This document shows positions 44,237 to 55,112 of a stretch of 64,000 nt of DNA, piece by piece (within the stretch, counting starts at the first letter, position 1; every line of letters begins with the position of its first letter). The DNA is from Paenibacillus sp. GTDB taxonomy: Bacteria > Bacillota > Bacilli > Paenibacillales > YIM-B00363. The notes beneath the pieces were generated by a model that had not been told where the DNA came from, did no database searches, and was given only the letters and a program-made list of their open reading frames with translations. The translations under genes and the position numbers were made by a program. The stretch covers positions 1 to 64,000 of the forward strand of contig NZ_JAPSKE010000018.1 of NCBI RefSeq assembly GCF_031177825.1, read 5' to 3'.

Positions 44237-44268
44237 TGTAACCGTTTCCCGATGGCCTCTGATATAAT
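44237..44268 (+). promoter_or_regulatory. Promoter with cre site for the esterase/pectinesterase operon
   Basis: An extended -10 TGATATAAT (TATAAT 44263-44268) lies 30 nt before ATG 44298. TGTAACCGTTTCCC (44237-44250) matches the cre consensus at most positions and overlaps the -35 region, a position expected for CcpA repression. Confidence 0.6.
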
Positions 44269-44297
44269 TGGGGAAAAGCTCGAATGGGGTGGAGCGA

Positions 44298-45335
44298 ATG
44301 GGGAGACAACTCGAGACGTACTTCCGCGAATTCATGAACGGCATACGAGCCGGGCATGCGTTCGATCCGGAAGCCGATCGGGAGCAGTGGAGAACCGCGG
44401 CCGTTGCGAGGCTCAAGGAGCTGTTGGGAGGATTTCCGGAGGAGAAGGCTCCGCTGGCGCCGGTCGCGACCGAATGCGTCGCGCTCGACGGATATACTCG
44501 GGAACGCGTCGAGATTACCACGTTCGAAGGATTGCGCATGCCGATGTACGTGCTGACCCCGGAGCGCGCGGAAGGGCCGCTTCCGGCCGTGATCGCCTGT
44601 CACGGACACGGCTACGGCGTCAAGGACATCGTCGGGCTCGAGCCGGACGGGTCGGAGCGGCGGGGCGATCCCGGGCTCCATAAGGATTTCGCCGTCGCCT
44701 TGGCGCGCCGCGGCTTCCTGGTGGTCGCGCCGGAGCTGCTCGGTTTCGGCGAACGCCGATTCGCGGAGGATGCCGCGGGCGGTCCGAAGGCGAACTCTTG
44801 CTTCCGCATCGCCGCGCATCTGCTGATGGCGGGGAAGACGCTGGCGGGGTATCGGACGTTCGAGACGCTGCGAGCCGTCGACTATCTCGAGGGGCGGGCC
44901 GATGGCCGGGCGGACCGGGTCGGCATCATGGGCATCTCCGGCGGGGGACTGGTAGCCGCCTTCGCGGCTGCGGTCGACGAACGGCTTCGAGCCGCCGTCG
45001 TGAGCGGGTACGCGAACACGTTCCAAGGAAGCATCTTGGATCGGAATCATTGCATCGACAATTACATCCCCGGCCTGTCGGCGGCGTTCGCGATGTCGGA
45101 CGCGATCGGCTTGGTCGCGCCGAGGCCGCTCTTGATCGAGAGCGGCGACAAGGATAAGGTGTTCCCTCGCGGCCCGGCGATCGAGGCGTACGAAGCGCTT
45201 CGCGCGATTTATGCCGCGTACGGGGCGGAGGATCGGCTGCGGGCCGACTTCTTCTCAGGCGGGCACGAGATCGGCGGCGCGGTCGCTTACGATTGGCTGG
45301 CTTCGATGCTTGGGGACGGGGAGGAGGCGCCTTGA
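44298..45335 (+). CDS. Alpha/beta hydrolase (acetyl-esterase-like)
   Basis: A 345-residue cytoplasmic serine hydrolase of the acetyl-xylan-esterase/abhydrolase-7 type. Oxyanion region PAVIACHGHGYG (~100), nucleophile GISGGG (Ser ~216), acid SGDKDKVFP (Asp ~283) and base GGHEIGG (His ~323) form the triad. N-terminal helices precede the core, and no signal peptide is present. ATG 44298 has GGGGTGGAG upstream. Its TGA overlaps the pectinesterase ATG (ATGA at 45333-45337 region), so the pair is coupled. Likely removes acetyl or methyl groups from imported pectic oligosaccharides. Confidence 0.82.
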   Translation: MGRQLETYFREFMNGIRAGHAFDPEADREQWRTAAVARLKELLGGFPEEKAPLAPVATECVALDGYTRERVEITTFEGLRMPMYVLTPERAEGPLPAVIACHGHGYGVKDIVGLEPDGSERRGDPGLHKDFAVALARRGFLVVAPELLGFGERRFAEDAAGGPKANSCFRIAAHLLMAGKTLAGYRTFETLRAVDYLEGRADGRADRVGIMGISGGGLVAAFAAAVDERLRAAVVSGYANTFQGSILDRNHCIDNYIPGLSAAFAMSDAIGLVAPRPLLIESGDKDKVFPRGPAIEAYEALRAIYAAYGAEDRLRADFFSGGHEIGGAVAYDWLASMLGDGEEAP

Positions 45336-46321
45336 TGATCGTCGTCGCGGCGGACGGGAGCGGCGACTTCCCGACGATCGGGGCCGCGGTCGACAGCTTG
45401 CCGGCGACGAGCGACCCGGCGACGATCGTCGTGCGTCCGGGGTTGTATCGGGAGAAGCTGTTCGTGACGAGGCCGAAGGTGCGGCTGCTCGGCTCGGGCG
45501 CGGAGCGGACGGTCGTCGCGTACGACGATTACGCGTTGAAGACGTTCCCGAACGGAGAGCCGTATCATACGTTTCACTCGTATACGGCTTATTTCGGCGG
45601 GGACGACTTCTTGGCGGAGGACCTGACGTTCGCGAATACGGCGGGGCCGGGCGAGAAGGTCGGCCAGGCGATCGCCGTGTACGCGGACGGCGATCGGGCG
45701 ATATTCCGGCGGTGCCGGATCGTCGGCGCGCAGGATACGTTGTTTACCGGGCCGCTGCCGCCGGCGCCGGCGGGACGCGCCGCGTTCGGAGGGCCCGGCG
45801 ACGTCTTCCCGCGGCGGCACGTGCGCCAGTATTACCGCGATTGCTATATCGAGGGGGACGTCGATTATATTTTCGGCTCGGCGACGGCGGTGTTTCGCGG
45901 GTGCGAGCTGTTTTCGCGGCGGCGCGCGTCGTCGGACGCCGCGTCGGGCGCGCCGAACGGCTGGATCGCCGCGCCGTCGACGCCGCGGGAAGCGGAGTAC
46001 GGCTACGTCTTCTTGGACTGCGCGCTGACGGGCGACGCGCCTCCCGGCTCGGTGTTTCTCGGCCGGCCGTGGCGGGAGGACGCCGCCGCCGCCTTCGTCG
46101 GCTGCCGCATGAACGAGGCGATTGCGCCTGCGGGTTGGGACAACTGGGGCAAGCCGGAGCGGGAGGCGACCGTCCGGTTTCTGGAGGTCGGCGGCATCGG
46201 CCCCGGCGCCGATCCGTCCCGCCGCGTTCCGTGGGCGAGGCGGCTCGATGCGGCGGAGGCGGCGCGGTTCGCGCCGGGCCGCGTCTTGGCCGGGGGCGAC
46301 GGGTGGAACCCCGAGGCGTGA
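45335..46321 (+). CDS. Pectin methylesterase (CE8), apparently cytoplasmic
   Basis: A 328-residue right-handed beta-helix enzyme. Signature motifs are FHSYTAYFGGDDFLAEDLTF, the catalytic GAQDTLF (Asp), DVDYIFGSATAVF (second catalytic Asp) and the closing GRPWRED. It hydrolyses methyl esters of galacturonate units. There is no signal peptide (starts MIVVAADGSGDFPTIGAAV), so it should act on short oligogalacturonides inside the cell. ATG 45335 follows GGGAGGAGG and overlaps the upstream stop. The earlier in-frame ATG at 45293 lies within the previous gene. Confidence 0.9.
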   Translation: MIVVAADGSGDFPTIGAAVDSLPATSDPATIVVRPGLYREKLFVTRPKVRLLGSGAERTVVAYDDYALKTFPNGEPYHTFHSYTAYFGGDDFLAEDLTFANTAGPGEKVGQAIAVYADGDRAIFRRCRIVGAQDTLFTGPLPPAPAGRAAFGGPGDVFPRRHVRQYYRDCYIEGDVDYIFGSATAVFRGCELFSRRRASSDAASGAPNGWIAAPSTPREAEYGYVFLDCALTGDAPPGSVFLGRPWREDAAAAFVGCRMNEAIAPAGWDNWGKPEREATVRFLEVGGIGPGADPSRRVPWARRLDAAEAARFAPGRVLAGGDGWNPEA

Positions 46322-46488
46322 GGGAGGGGCTGTCCTTAGGGGCGGCCTCTTTGTGTTCTCGCCTCGTCCCGCCCCTGACGCAGAACGCGGGAAGAGGGGA
46401 CGTCCTTTTGCGTCCATCGTACGCACTTTGGGCGCGATTGGGTATTCTAAGGGAGCGTGCGAAGCCTGATTGAAGGGAGGGGACTACC

Positions 46489-46719
46489 ATGGACGACAAA
46501 CGGCGCCACGAGCTCGAGCGGGTGCTCGAAGAGACGCTGCACGACGGCATTAGGAACGAAAGGGAGCCGAATGCGAACGAGGAGGCGCGCGAGCGGATCA
46601 GCGCCCCGTACGAATACCGCATTCGCGCGGAGCGGGACCCGATCGCCGAGGAAACGAAAATCATCCGCGCGATGTCGAAGGAGCCGGACGGCAAGTACGA
46701 CGATTATGCCAAATCATAG
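46489..46719 (+). CDS. Small charged protein of unknown function
   Basis: A 76-residue hydrophilic protein (MDDKRRHELERVLEETLHDG to PDGKYDDYAKS) with many Glu, Asp and Arg, predicted helical, no cysteines or membrane helix. GGGAGGGG precedes the ATG with good spacing. The 167-bp gap upstream holds no other recognisable gene. Function unknown. Confidence 0.65.
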   Translation: MDDKRRHELERVLEETLHDGIRNEREPNANEEARERISAPYEYRIRAERDPIAEETKIIRAMSKEPDGKYDDYAKS

Positions 46720-46721
46720 GT

Positions 46722-46750
46722 TTGACATGCCTTTGCGCCTCGTTTAGACT
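46722..46750 (+). promoter_or_regulatory. Sigma-A promoter of pcrB-pcrA-ligA
   Basis: TTGACA (46722-46727), 17 bp, TAGACT (46745-46750), just after the stop of the small charged protein. Gives a leader of about 130 nt before pcrB. Confidence 0.75.
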
Positions 46751-46792
46751 GGAAAAAGAAGAACAAATGTTTTCGTGTCTTTTCATGTTCAA

Positions 46793-46864
46793 CGATTCAG
46801 AAAGTATGTCCTGCGGAGGGAATACCTGAATCGTCTCGGTAAACCGTCTTGCAAAGACGGCGAG
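46793..46864 (+). other. Structured 5' leader of pcrB
   Basis: Two clear helices: CGATTCAG (46793-46800) with CTGAATCG (46826-46833), and CCGTCTT (46844-46850) with AAGACGG (46854-46860) inside CTCG/CGAG. The stretch GGTAAACCGTCTTGCAAAG resembles parts of c-di-GMP-I riboswitches, but the conserved downstream core is absent, so I do not assign a class. Confidence 0.5.
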
Positions 46865-46887
46865 GCCGTTTATCTTTGGGGGGCGTC

Positions 46888-47583
46888 ATGGTCGAGCGGA
46901 TCGTCGAAGAATGGAAGCATGTTTTCAAGCTGGATCCGGAGAAGCGGATCGGCGATGAAGCGTTGGAAGCTTTATGTTTGTCCGGAACGGACGCCATCAT
47001 GGTCGGAGGGTCGAGCGGGGTCACTTATGACGACACGGTCGACCTTTTGTCGCGCCTGCGCAGGTACGAATTGCCTTGCGCGCTCGAGGTGACGACGCTG
47101 GACGCGGTCGTGCCCGGGTTCGACGCGTATTTGATCCCGGTGGCGCTGAACGCCGGCGACCCGAACTACCTTATCGGCCACCATATCGAGGCGTTGAAGC
47201 GGTACGGCAGTCTGCTGCCGAAGGAAGGGACGATCGCGGCCGAAGGGTACGTGATCGCCAATCCGGATTGCGAGGCGGCGCGCGTCGCCGGAGCGAAGCC
47301 GGTCGACGAGGCGGACATCGTCGCGTATGCGAGGTTCGCCGACCGGCTGCTCCGGCTGCCGATCGTCTATATCGAATATTCCGGCGCGTTCGGCGACATG
47401 GAAGCGGTCGCCAGGGCTCGGGCGGCGCTGACGAACGGCGCGAGGCTGTTCTACGGCGGCGGCATCGACGGCGCGGAGAAGGCCGCGGCGGCGGCTCGGG
47501 CGGCGGATACGATCGTCGTCGGCAATATTATTTATCAATCTTTGGCTCGTGCGCTCGACACCGTTCGGGTTGTACAATCGTAG
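46888..47583 (+). CDS. pcrB: Heptaprenylglyceryl phosphate synthase
   Basis: A 231-residue TIM-barrel prenyltransferase that links heptaprenyl diphosphate to sn-glycerol-1-phosphate, an archaea-like ether lipid step found in Bacillales. Visible motifs are FKLDPEKRIGDEAL, GTDAIMVGGSSGVTYD, LIPVALNAGDPNYLIGHH, YIEYSGAFGDME and the phosphate site YGGGIDGAEKA. ATG 46888 follows TTGGGGGG closely; the upstream frame to 46849 falls in the structured leader. It precedes pcrA as in Bacillus subtilis. Confidence 0.94.
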   Translation: MVERIVEEWKHVFKLDPEKRIGDEALEALCLSGTDAIMVGGSSGVTYDDTVDLLSRLRRYELPCALEVTTLDAVVPGFDAYLIPVALNAGDPNYLIGHHIEALKRYGSLLPKEGTIAAEGYVIANPDCEAARVAGAKPVDEADIVAYARFADRLLRLPIVYIEYSGAFGDMEAVARARAALTNGARLFYGGGIDGAEKAAAAARAADTIVVGNIIYQSLARALDTVRVVQS

Positions 47584-47637
47584 GGTCGGGTTACGGGAGC
47601 ATTTTCATAGATTTAGGGTAGAAAGGTTTGAGCGCTC

Positions 47638-49932
47638 ATGATAGATATTCTGGAAGCGGTGAAGAAGCTGAATCCGCGGCAGCGGCAGGCGGTCGAGGCG
47701 ACGGACGGTCCGCTGCTCATTCTCGCGGGCGCGGGAAGCGGCAAGACGCGGGTGCTGACGCACCGGATCGCGTATTTGATCGGGCAGAAGAAGGTAGCGC
47801 CGTGGAGCATTCTGGCGATCACGTTCACGAACAAGGCGGCGCGGGAGATGCAGGATCGCGTCGGCAAGCTCGTCGGTCCGCAGGGGCAAGATATTTGGGT
47901 ATCGACGTTCCACTCGATGTGCGTGCGCATTTTGCGGCGGGACATCGGACGGATCGGCTTCTCGCAGAGCTTCTCGATTCTCGATTCCGGGGACCAGCTG
48001 TCGGTCATAAGGAATGTAATGAAGGACCTGAACATCGATACGAAGAAGTTCGAGCCCCGCGCCGTCCAAGCGGCGATCGGCAATGCGAAGAACGAGCTGA
48101 TCGATCCGGCGAAATTCGAGCAGAACATCGGCGATTATTTCGACGGTCTCGTCGCCAAAGTGTATAAGAAGTATCAGGAGCGGCTCAAGGCGAACAACTC
48201 GCTCGACTTCGACGATCTGATCATGACGACGATCCGGTTGTTCAAGGAAGAGCCGCAGGTGTTGGAGTTTTACCAGAACAAGTTTCAATATATCCACGTG
48301 GACGAGTATCAAGATACGAACCGGGCGCAATATATGCTATGCCGCATGCTGGCGGACAAGCATCACCGCATCTGCGTCGTCGGCGACTCCGATCAGTCGA
48401 TCTACAAGTGGAGGGGCGCGGATATCTCGAACATCCTCAACTTCGAGGAGGACTACCCGGAAGCGCAATCGATCCTGCTGGAGCAAAATTACCGCTCGAC
48501 GGCCAACATCCTGAACGCCGCGAACGAAGTCATCAAAAACAATCCGGGCCGCAAGCCGAAAAATCTGTGGACGGACGCGGGCGAAGGCAATAAGATTCAG
48601 CTGTATTTGGCCGATTCGGAGCATGAAGAAGGCTACTTCATCGCCGGCACGATCCGGAAAAATCGCAACGCGGGCAAGTCCTACGCGGATCATGCGATCT
48701 TGTACCGGACGAACGCGCAGTCGCGCGTCATCGAGGAAGTGCTGATCAAGTCGGACATCCCGTACCAGATCGTCGGCGGCGTGAAGTTCTACGATCGGAA
48801 AGAGATCAAGGACTTGCTCGCGTACTTGCGGCTGATCTCGAACCCGGACGACGACATCTCGTTCGTGCGCGTCGTGAATGTGCCCAAGCGCGGCATCGGC
48901 GACACGACGATCGACAAGCTCGGCGCGGCCGCGGCCGCTCGCGGGGTGTCGATGTACGCGATGATCGACGGCATCGGGCAGGTGGACGTGACGGGGCGGG
49001 CGGCGACCGCGCTGCGGGAGTTTAAGGAAATCATCGATAATTTATCCCGCATGGTCGAATATTTGTCCGTCACGGAGCTGACCGAGAAGACGCTGGAGCT
49101 GACGGAATATCGAATGGAGCTGCAGCGGGAGAACACGTTGGAGTCGAAGGCAAGGCTCGAAAATATCGACGAATTCCTGTCCGTCACGCAGGACTTCGAG
49201 AAGCGCAACGAGGACAAGTCGCTCGTGTCGTTCCTTACGGACCTTGCGCTCATCGCCGACATCGATTCGATGAACAACGATCCGGAGGAAGGCAATGACG
49301 CGGTCGTGCTCATGACGATGCACAGCGCGAAGGGACTGGAGTTCCCGGTCGTGTTCATCGCCGGCATGGAGGAGAACGTATTCCCGCACAGCCGGTCGGC
49401 GAACGATCCGGAGGAGCTCGAGGAGGAGCGACGGCTAGCGTACGTCGGCATCACCCGCGCCGAGAAAGAGCTGTTCCTGACGTGCGCGCGCATGCGGACG
49501 TTGTTCGGACGGACGGCGGCGAACGGACCGTCGCGATTCCTGCAGGAAATTCCGGAGGAGTACAAGGAAGTGGTGTCCCCGGGACGGCCGACGTTCGGCA
49601 CGCGGCCGAGCGGCTTCGGCAGCGGCTTCGGCGGCTCGTCGTTCGGCAGCGGGCCGAGAGGCGGCGGGTCGTCGGCGCTCGGCGACGCGGCGAAGAGCGC
49701 CTTCACGGCGGGTCCGCCGCGCGTGACGAAGACGCAGCCGACGTTCGCCGGAGGCAGCGCCGCGGGCGCCGACTTCGCGCCGGGCGACAAGGTCGCCCAC
49801 GGCAAGTGGGGGACGGGCACGGTCGTGTCGGTGCGCGGGGACGGCGACGACAAGGAGCTGCAGATCGCATTCCCGGCGCCGGTCGGCGTGAAGAAGCTGC
49901 TGTCGCGGTTCGCGCCGATCACGAAGGTGTAG
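47638..49932 (+). CDS. pcrA: ATP-dependent DNA helicase PcrA (UvrD family)
   Basis: A 764-residue SF1A helicase acting in repair, rolling-circle replication and removal of RNA polymerase. Motifs: Q motif [10 protein letters not shown], Walker [10 protein letters not shown] (~31-39), [10 protein letters not shown], Walker B VDEYQDTN (~221), [30 protein letters not shown] region near 555 and [11 protein letters not shown] near 600. The C-terminal linker is Gly/Ser/Phe-rich ([15 protein letters not shown]) before a Tudor-like end ([17 protein letters not shown]) that contacts RNA polymerase. It sits 54 nt after pcrB and ends at a palindrome terminator. Confidence 0.97.
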   Translation: MIDILEAVKKLNPRQRQAVEATDGPLLILAGAGSGKTRVLTHRIAYLIGQKKVAPWSILAITFTNKAAREMQDRVGKLVGPQGQDIWVSTFHSMCVRILRRDIGRIGFSQSFSILDSGDQLSVIRNVMKDLNIDTKKFEPRAVQAAIGNAKNELIDPAKFEQNIGDYFDGLVAKVYKKYQERLKANNSLDFDDLIMTTIRLFKEEPQVLEFYQNKFQYIHVDEYQDTNRAQYMLCRMLADKHHRICVVGDSDQSIYKWRGADISNILNFEEDYPEAQSILLEQNYRSTANILNAANEVIKNNPGRKPKNLWTDAGEGNKIQLYLADSEHEEGYFIAGTIRKNRNAGKSYADHAILYRTNAQSRVIEEVLIKSDIPYQIVGGVKFYDRKEIKDLLAYLRLISNPDDDISFVRVVNVPKRGIGDTTIDKLGAAAAARGVSMYAMIDGIGQVDVTGRAATALREFKEIIDNLSRMVEYLSVTELTEKTLELTEYRMELQRENTLESKARLENIDEFLSVTQDFEKRNEDKSLVSFLTDLALIADIDSMNNDPEEGNDAVVLMTMHSAKGLEFPVVFIAGMEENVFPHSRSANDPEELEEERRLAYVGITRAEKELFLTCARMRTLFGRTAANGPSRFLQEIPEEYKEVVSPGRPTFGTRPSGFGSGFGGSSFGSGPRGGGSSALGDAAKSAFTAGPPRVTKTQPTFAGGSAAGADFAPGDKVAHGKWGTGTVVSVRGDGDDKELQIAFPAPVGVKKLLSRFAPITKV

Positions 49933-49950
49933 CGGATAGAAGCATCCAAG

Positions 49951-49980
49951 AATAGCGAACAGCGATGTTCGCTATTTTTG
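49951..49980 (+). terminator. Terminator of pcrA, related to the 4.5-kb palindromes
   Basis: AATAGCGAACA (49951-49961) pairs perfectly with TGTTCGCTATT (49966-49976) across GCGA, then TTTTTG. It equals the first 4.5-kb palindrome except for a compensated G-to-C change in both arms and keeps the same GCGA loop. Confidence 0.85.
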
Positions 49981-50001
49981 CGGAAAGCGCGGCGGAAATA
50001 A

Positions 50002-52110
<2,109 letters not shown>

Positions 52111-52111
52111 C

Positions 52112-52164
52112 AGAAAGCCGCGGGAGCGAGGGTTCCGACACCCATGCTCCCGCGGCTCTTTTTT
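52112..52164. terminator. Bidirectional terminator after ligA
   Basis: AGCCGCGGGAGC (52116-52127) pairs with GCTCCCGCGGCT (52146-52157), flanked by AAA on the left and TTTTTT on the right; it also overlaps the end of the minus-strand hydrolase gene. Confidence 0.88.
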
Positions 52165-53872
52165 AGCTCTGCTTCGAAATCCAAGCCGCGATGTCGTCGA
52201 TGACGTCCTGCGATACGGCGCCGGGCACGTTGTACTCCCCGAGCGTCCCCGCCCCGGGACCGTCATAGTCGACGAAGAAATGATTCAAGCCGGGATACAG
52301 CTTATACGTTACGCCGTCCCGCTCTCCGAAGATCTCCTTGTACATCGCGAAGTCCTTCTCCGCATACACTTGGAAGTCATCCTCGCCCTGCAGGACGAGC
52401 ACCGGCTTCTTCAGCTCCTCGACATAGGCGGGGAGGTCGAAAGCGTCCATCTCCTTGAAGTAATAGGCCGGGAAACCGAAGACCGAACGGTTCTTCGCCT
52501 CGTCGTCGGTCATTGCGGCAACGCTTTGCGCTTTCTTGTACTCCGCTTCGATGGAATTCAGGTTCGCCTGCTTCGCGGGGTCCGCGTCGTCCATCGCCTC
52601 GATGAACGCCATATTCTGATCGTAGATGAGCTCCCATAGCGTGCGCGGGGAGCCGGCGAGCAGCACCAAGCCGGCGAAGTCGCCGCCTTCGGCGTCGATG
52701 CGAGGCGCGAGCATGCCGCCTTGGCTGTGGCCGATCACATACACCTGCGACGCGTCGATGCGCCCGTCCCGCTTGAGCAGCTCGGCCGCGGCGACGGCGT
52801 CGTCGACCGATTCCTCCGCGACGGTGATGGCGGCCGCTTCCTCCGGCGTGAACTTGTCGCCGTAGGCGTACGTCCGCTTGTCGTACCGCAGCACGGCGAT
52901 GCCTTGCTGCGCCAAGCCCCAAGCGAGATCGCGGAACGGCGCATAAGCGCCTGCCGTCTCGTTCCGATCGCTCGGGCCGGAGCCTTGGACGAGCACGACG
53001 GCCGGCACCGGCCCTTCCGCCGCCGCCGGCAGCGTCAACGTGCCGCCTAATTCGTAAGCGGTGCCGGCTCCGACGACGACCTCCTCCTCGACGACGGAGG
53101 CGGGCGCCGCCGCCTCCGTCGCGGCCGGCTGCAGCAGCAGGCCGACCAATCGCCGCTCCCCATTAATCGCTAGGGAAACTTTGAAGTTCATACGATCGAA
53201 GGCGGCGACCGCTTCGACGCCGAGCGTCTCCGCGTCCAGCGGCGCCGTCTGCGCGGACTTGACGCCGAGGAACGCGCCGGCGATCGGCGCCGCGTCGTCC
53301 CACCCGGCCGCGAGCGCTTCGACCGGGACGGCCGCCTTCAGCTCGTCCGCGAACCACTCGTCGGACAGCTGTTGATAGCTGCCGTCGACCAGGAGAGAGA
53401 CAATGTCCGCGACGAGCGCCTTCGGGTCGAGCGCGCCGCCACGAACCTCGGCCGCTTTCACGTCATCCCGGTATGCCGTCTCGAAGCCGAGCACGGTCTC
53501 GAAGAAAGACAGCGGTACGAAGACGCGGTTCTGAACGACGGCGGAAGCGGGGGCGAAGACCGTCTCCCGTCCGTTGACGGTCGCCGCGGCCGTCCCGGCT
53601 CGGAACGTTACGTTCACGTCCGGCGAGGACAGGCCGACCTCGTAGGTATCGGCGTCGAACGAGACACGGAAGCCGATTCGTTCGGCGGCGGCCCGAATCG
53701 GGACGAGGACGTTGCCGGCTTCTTCGTAAGGCCGCGCCTCCGCGAACGTCAATGCGTTTCCGTTCACCCACATGGAGACCGGAGAGCGGCTGTCCGCCGC
53801 GGCGGCCGGAACGGCGTTCGCGAGCAGGGCGAGAGCGGCGGCGGAGGCCGCGAGTCGTTTCATTTTCATCAT
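52163..53872 (-). CDS. Secreted alpha/beta hydrolase with copper-amine-oxidase-like N-terminal domain
   Basis: A 569-residue exported protein: signal peptide (KRLAASAAALALLANAVPAA), a copper-amine-oxidase-N-like stalk (~30-140, MWVNGNALTFAEARPYEEAG, VLVPIRAAAERIGF), a DUF3887-like domain (~150-260), and a hydrolase domain (~270-569) with VVLVQGSGPSDRNETAG, nucleophile GHSQGG, acid LVLQGEDDFQVYAEKD and base NHFFVDYDG. The stalk is common in Paenibacillus exoproteins. Substrate unknown, possibly peptides or esters. ATG 53872 has GGAGG upstream. Convergent with ligA. Confidence 0.88.
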   Translation of the reverse strand: MMKMKRLAASAAALALLANAVPAAAADSRSPVSMWVNGNALTFAEARPYEEAGNVLVPIRAAAERIGFRVSFDADTYEVGLSSPDVNVTFRAGTAAATVNGRETVFAPASAVVQNRVFVPLSFFETVLGFETAYRDDVKAAEVRGGALDPKALVADIVSLLVDGSYQQLSDEWFADELKAAVPVEALAAGWDDAAPIAGAFLGVKSAQTAPLDAETLGVEAVAAFDRMNFKVSLAINGERRLVGLLLQPAATEAAAPASVVEEEVVVGAGTAYELGGTLTLPAAAEGPVPAVVLVQGSGPSDRNETAGAYAPFRDLAWGLAQQGIAVLRYDKRTYAYGDKFTPEEAAAITVAEESVDDAVAAAELLKRDGRIDASQVYVIGHSQGGMLAPRIDAEGGDFAGLVLLAGSPRTLWELIYDQNMAFIEAMDDADPAKQANLNSIEAEYKKAQSVAAMTDDEAKNRSVFGFPAYYFKEMDAFDLPAYVEELKKPVLVLQGEDDFQVYAEKDFAMYKEIFGERDGVTYKLYPGLNHFFVDYDGPGAGTLGEYNVPGAVSQDVIDDIAAWISKQS

Positions 53873-53962
53873 CGATGTTCCTCCTTGTTCATGAAACCTC
53901 TTAAGTAGTACGATAGGGGAAGATGTAAAGTTCCTGTCAACTACGGGTGGAAGGGGATAACG

Positions 53963-55096
53963 ATGAAAGTTGTCCTGATAGACGATGAACTATTAGCGTT
54001 AACCTATCTGGAACATCAACTTCGAAACATCGCCGACATCGACATTGCAGGGAAGTTCGTCGATCCCGGCAAGGGGACGGCCTTTATCCTCGATCACGAT
54101 GTAGACGTGGCGTTCCTGGATATCCACCTTCCGGAAGTGAACGGAGTCGAACTGGCCGAACGGTTGTTGGAACGGAAGCCGAAACTGAACATCGTATTTT
54201 GCACGGCCTACGACGAGTACGCGATCAAAGCGTTCGAGCTGAACGCTTTGGATTATGTAATGAAACCGGTAGGGAAAGAACGCTTAACCATCACGCTGAA
54301 GCGGATTCAGGACCGTCTCGGAGGGGGGGCGAACCCGGCAGCTTCGGCAACGCCGGCCCTTCGGATGAAGCTGTTTCAACAAGTCTTGATCGAGGCGGAC
54401 GGCAAGCCGTTCGCGCCCGTTCGCTGGCGAACCGCCAAAGCCCAAGAGTTGTTCTTGTATTTACTGCAGCATCGAGGTCAACTGGTTCGCAAATCCGCGC
54501 TCGTCGAGCTGCTATGGCCGGAATACGAGCCGAATAAGGCGTTCTCGCAATTGTACACCGCGGTTTATCATATTCGAAAAACGTTGGAACCGATGAGCAC
54601 CCGATTTCAACTCTCGAACGCGACGGAAGGGTACATCCTGGATGTGGACCACGTTCGACTGGACGTGGAGGAATGGGAACAGCGCCTGCAGTCGCTCTTG
54701 CCGGTCGACGACCGGACGATCGAGGAGATCGAGCAGGTCATGGCGGCATATACCGGGGATTACTTGCAGGATTACGAATACGTATGGGCGGAGAGCGAGC
54801 GGTTTCGGTTAAAGCTGCTATGGATCCGCGCCATGACGGAGTTGGCCGAATGGTATACGTCTTGCCGTAACTATCCGAAGGCGATCGAGAAATACTTCGA
54901 GATTTGCAGCCGGCAGCCCTCGGCGGAAGAAGCCCGCTTCGCCTTGATGAAACTTTATGCGGCGACGAATAATCACGTATCGGTGCATCGGCAGTATCGC
55001 GAGCTTACGACCGTGCTGCTGGAGGAAGTCAGCGAAAGCCCGAGTCCGTATATTACCGAGTGGTACCTGCAATGGAAGCTGGAAAATAAGGAATGA
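53963..55096 (+). CDS. SARP/BTAD-type response regulator
   Basis: A 377-residue regulator. The receiver (1-~120) has D7-D8, phospho-acceptor D53 in VAFLDIHLPEVNG and the conserved Lys in YVMKPVGKE. A winged-helix domain (~145-235; WRTAKAQELFLYLLQHRGQLVRK, AFSQLYTAVYHIRKTLE) precedes a bacterial transcriptional activator domain (~240-375) of TPR-like helices. GGAAGGGG precedes ATG 53963. The hybrid kinase ends 17 nt away on the opposite strand and is its probable partner. Target genes unknown. Confidence 0.9.
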   Translation: MKVVLIDDELLALTYLEHQLRNIADIDIAGKFVDPGKGTAFILDHDVDVAFLDIHLPEVNGVELAERLLERKPKLNIVFCTAYDEYAIKAFELNALDYVMKPVGKERLTITLKRIQDRLGGGANPAASATPALRMKLFQQVLIEADGKPFAPVRWRTAKAQELFLYLLQHRGQLVRKSALVELLWPEYEPNKAFSQLYTAVYHIRKTLEPMSTRFQLSNATEGYILDVDHVRLDVEEWEQRLQSLLPVDDRTIEEIEQVMAAYTGDYLQDYEYVWAESERFRLKLLWIRAMTELAEWYTSCRNYPKAIEKYFEICSRQPSAEEARFALMKLYAATNNHVSVHRQYRELTTVLLEEVSESPSPYITEWYLQWKLENKE

Positions 55097-55112
55097 TCGT
55101 CGGGATCATTCC

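Noticed and set aside
43437-45050. Long minus-strand frame across the coat and esterase genes
   Set aside because: Overlaps two well-supported genes and has Arg/Pro-rich shadow composition.
46793-46864. Firm assignment of the pcrB leader as a c-di-GMP-I riboswitch
   Set aside because: Only short fragments match; the conserved second half of the aptamer is absent.
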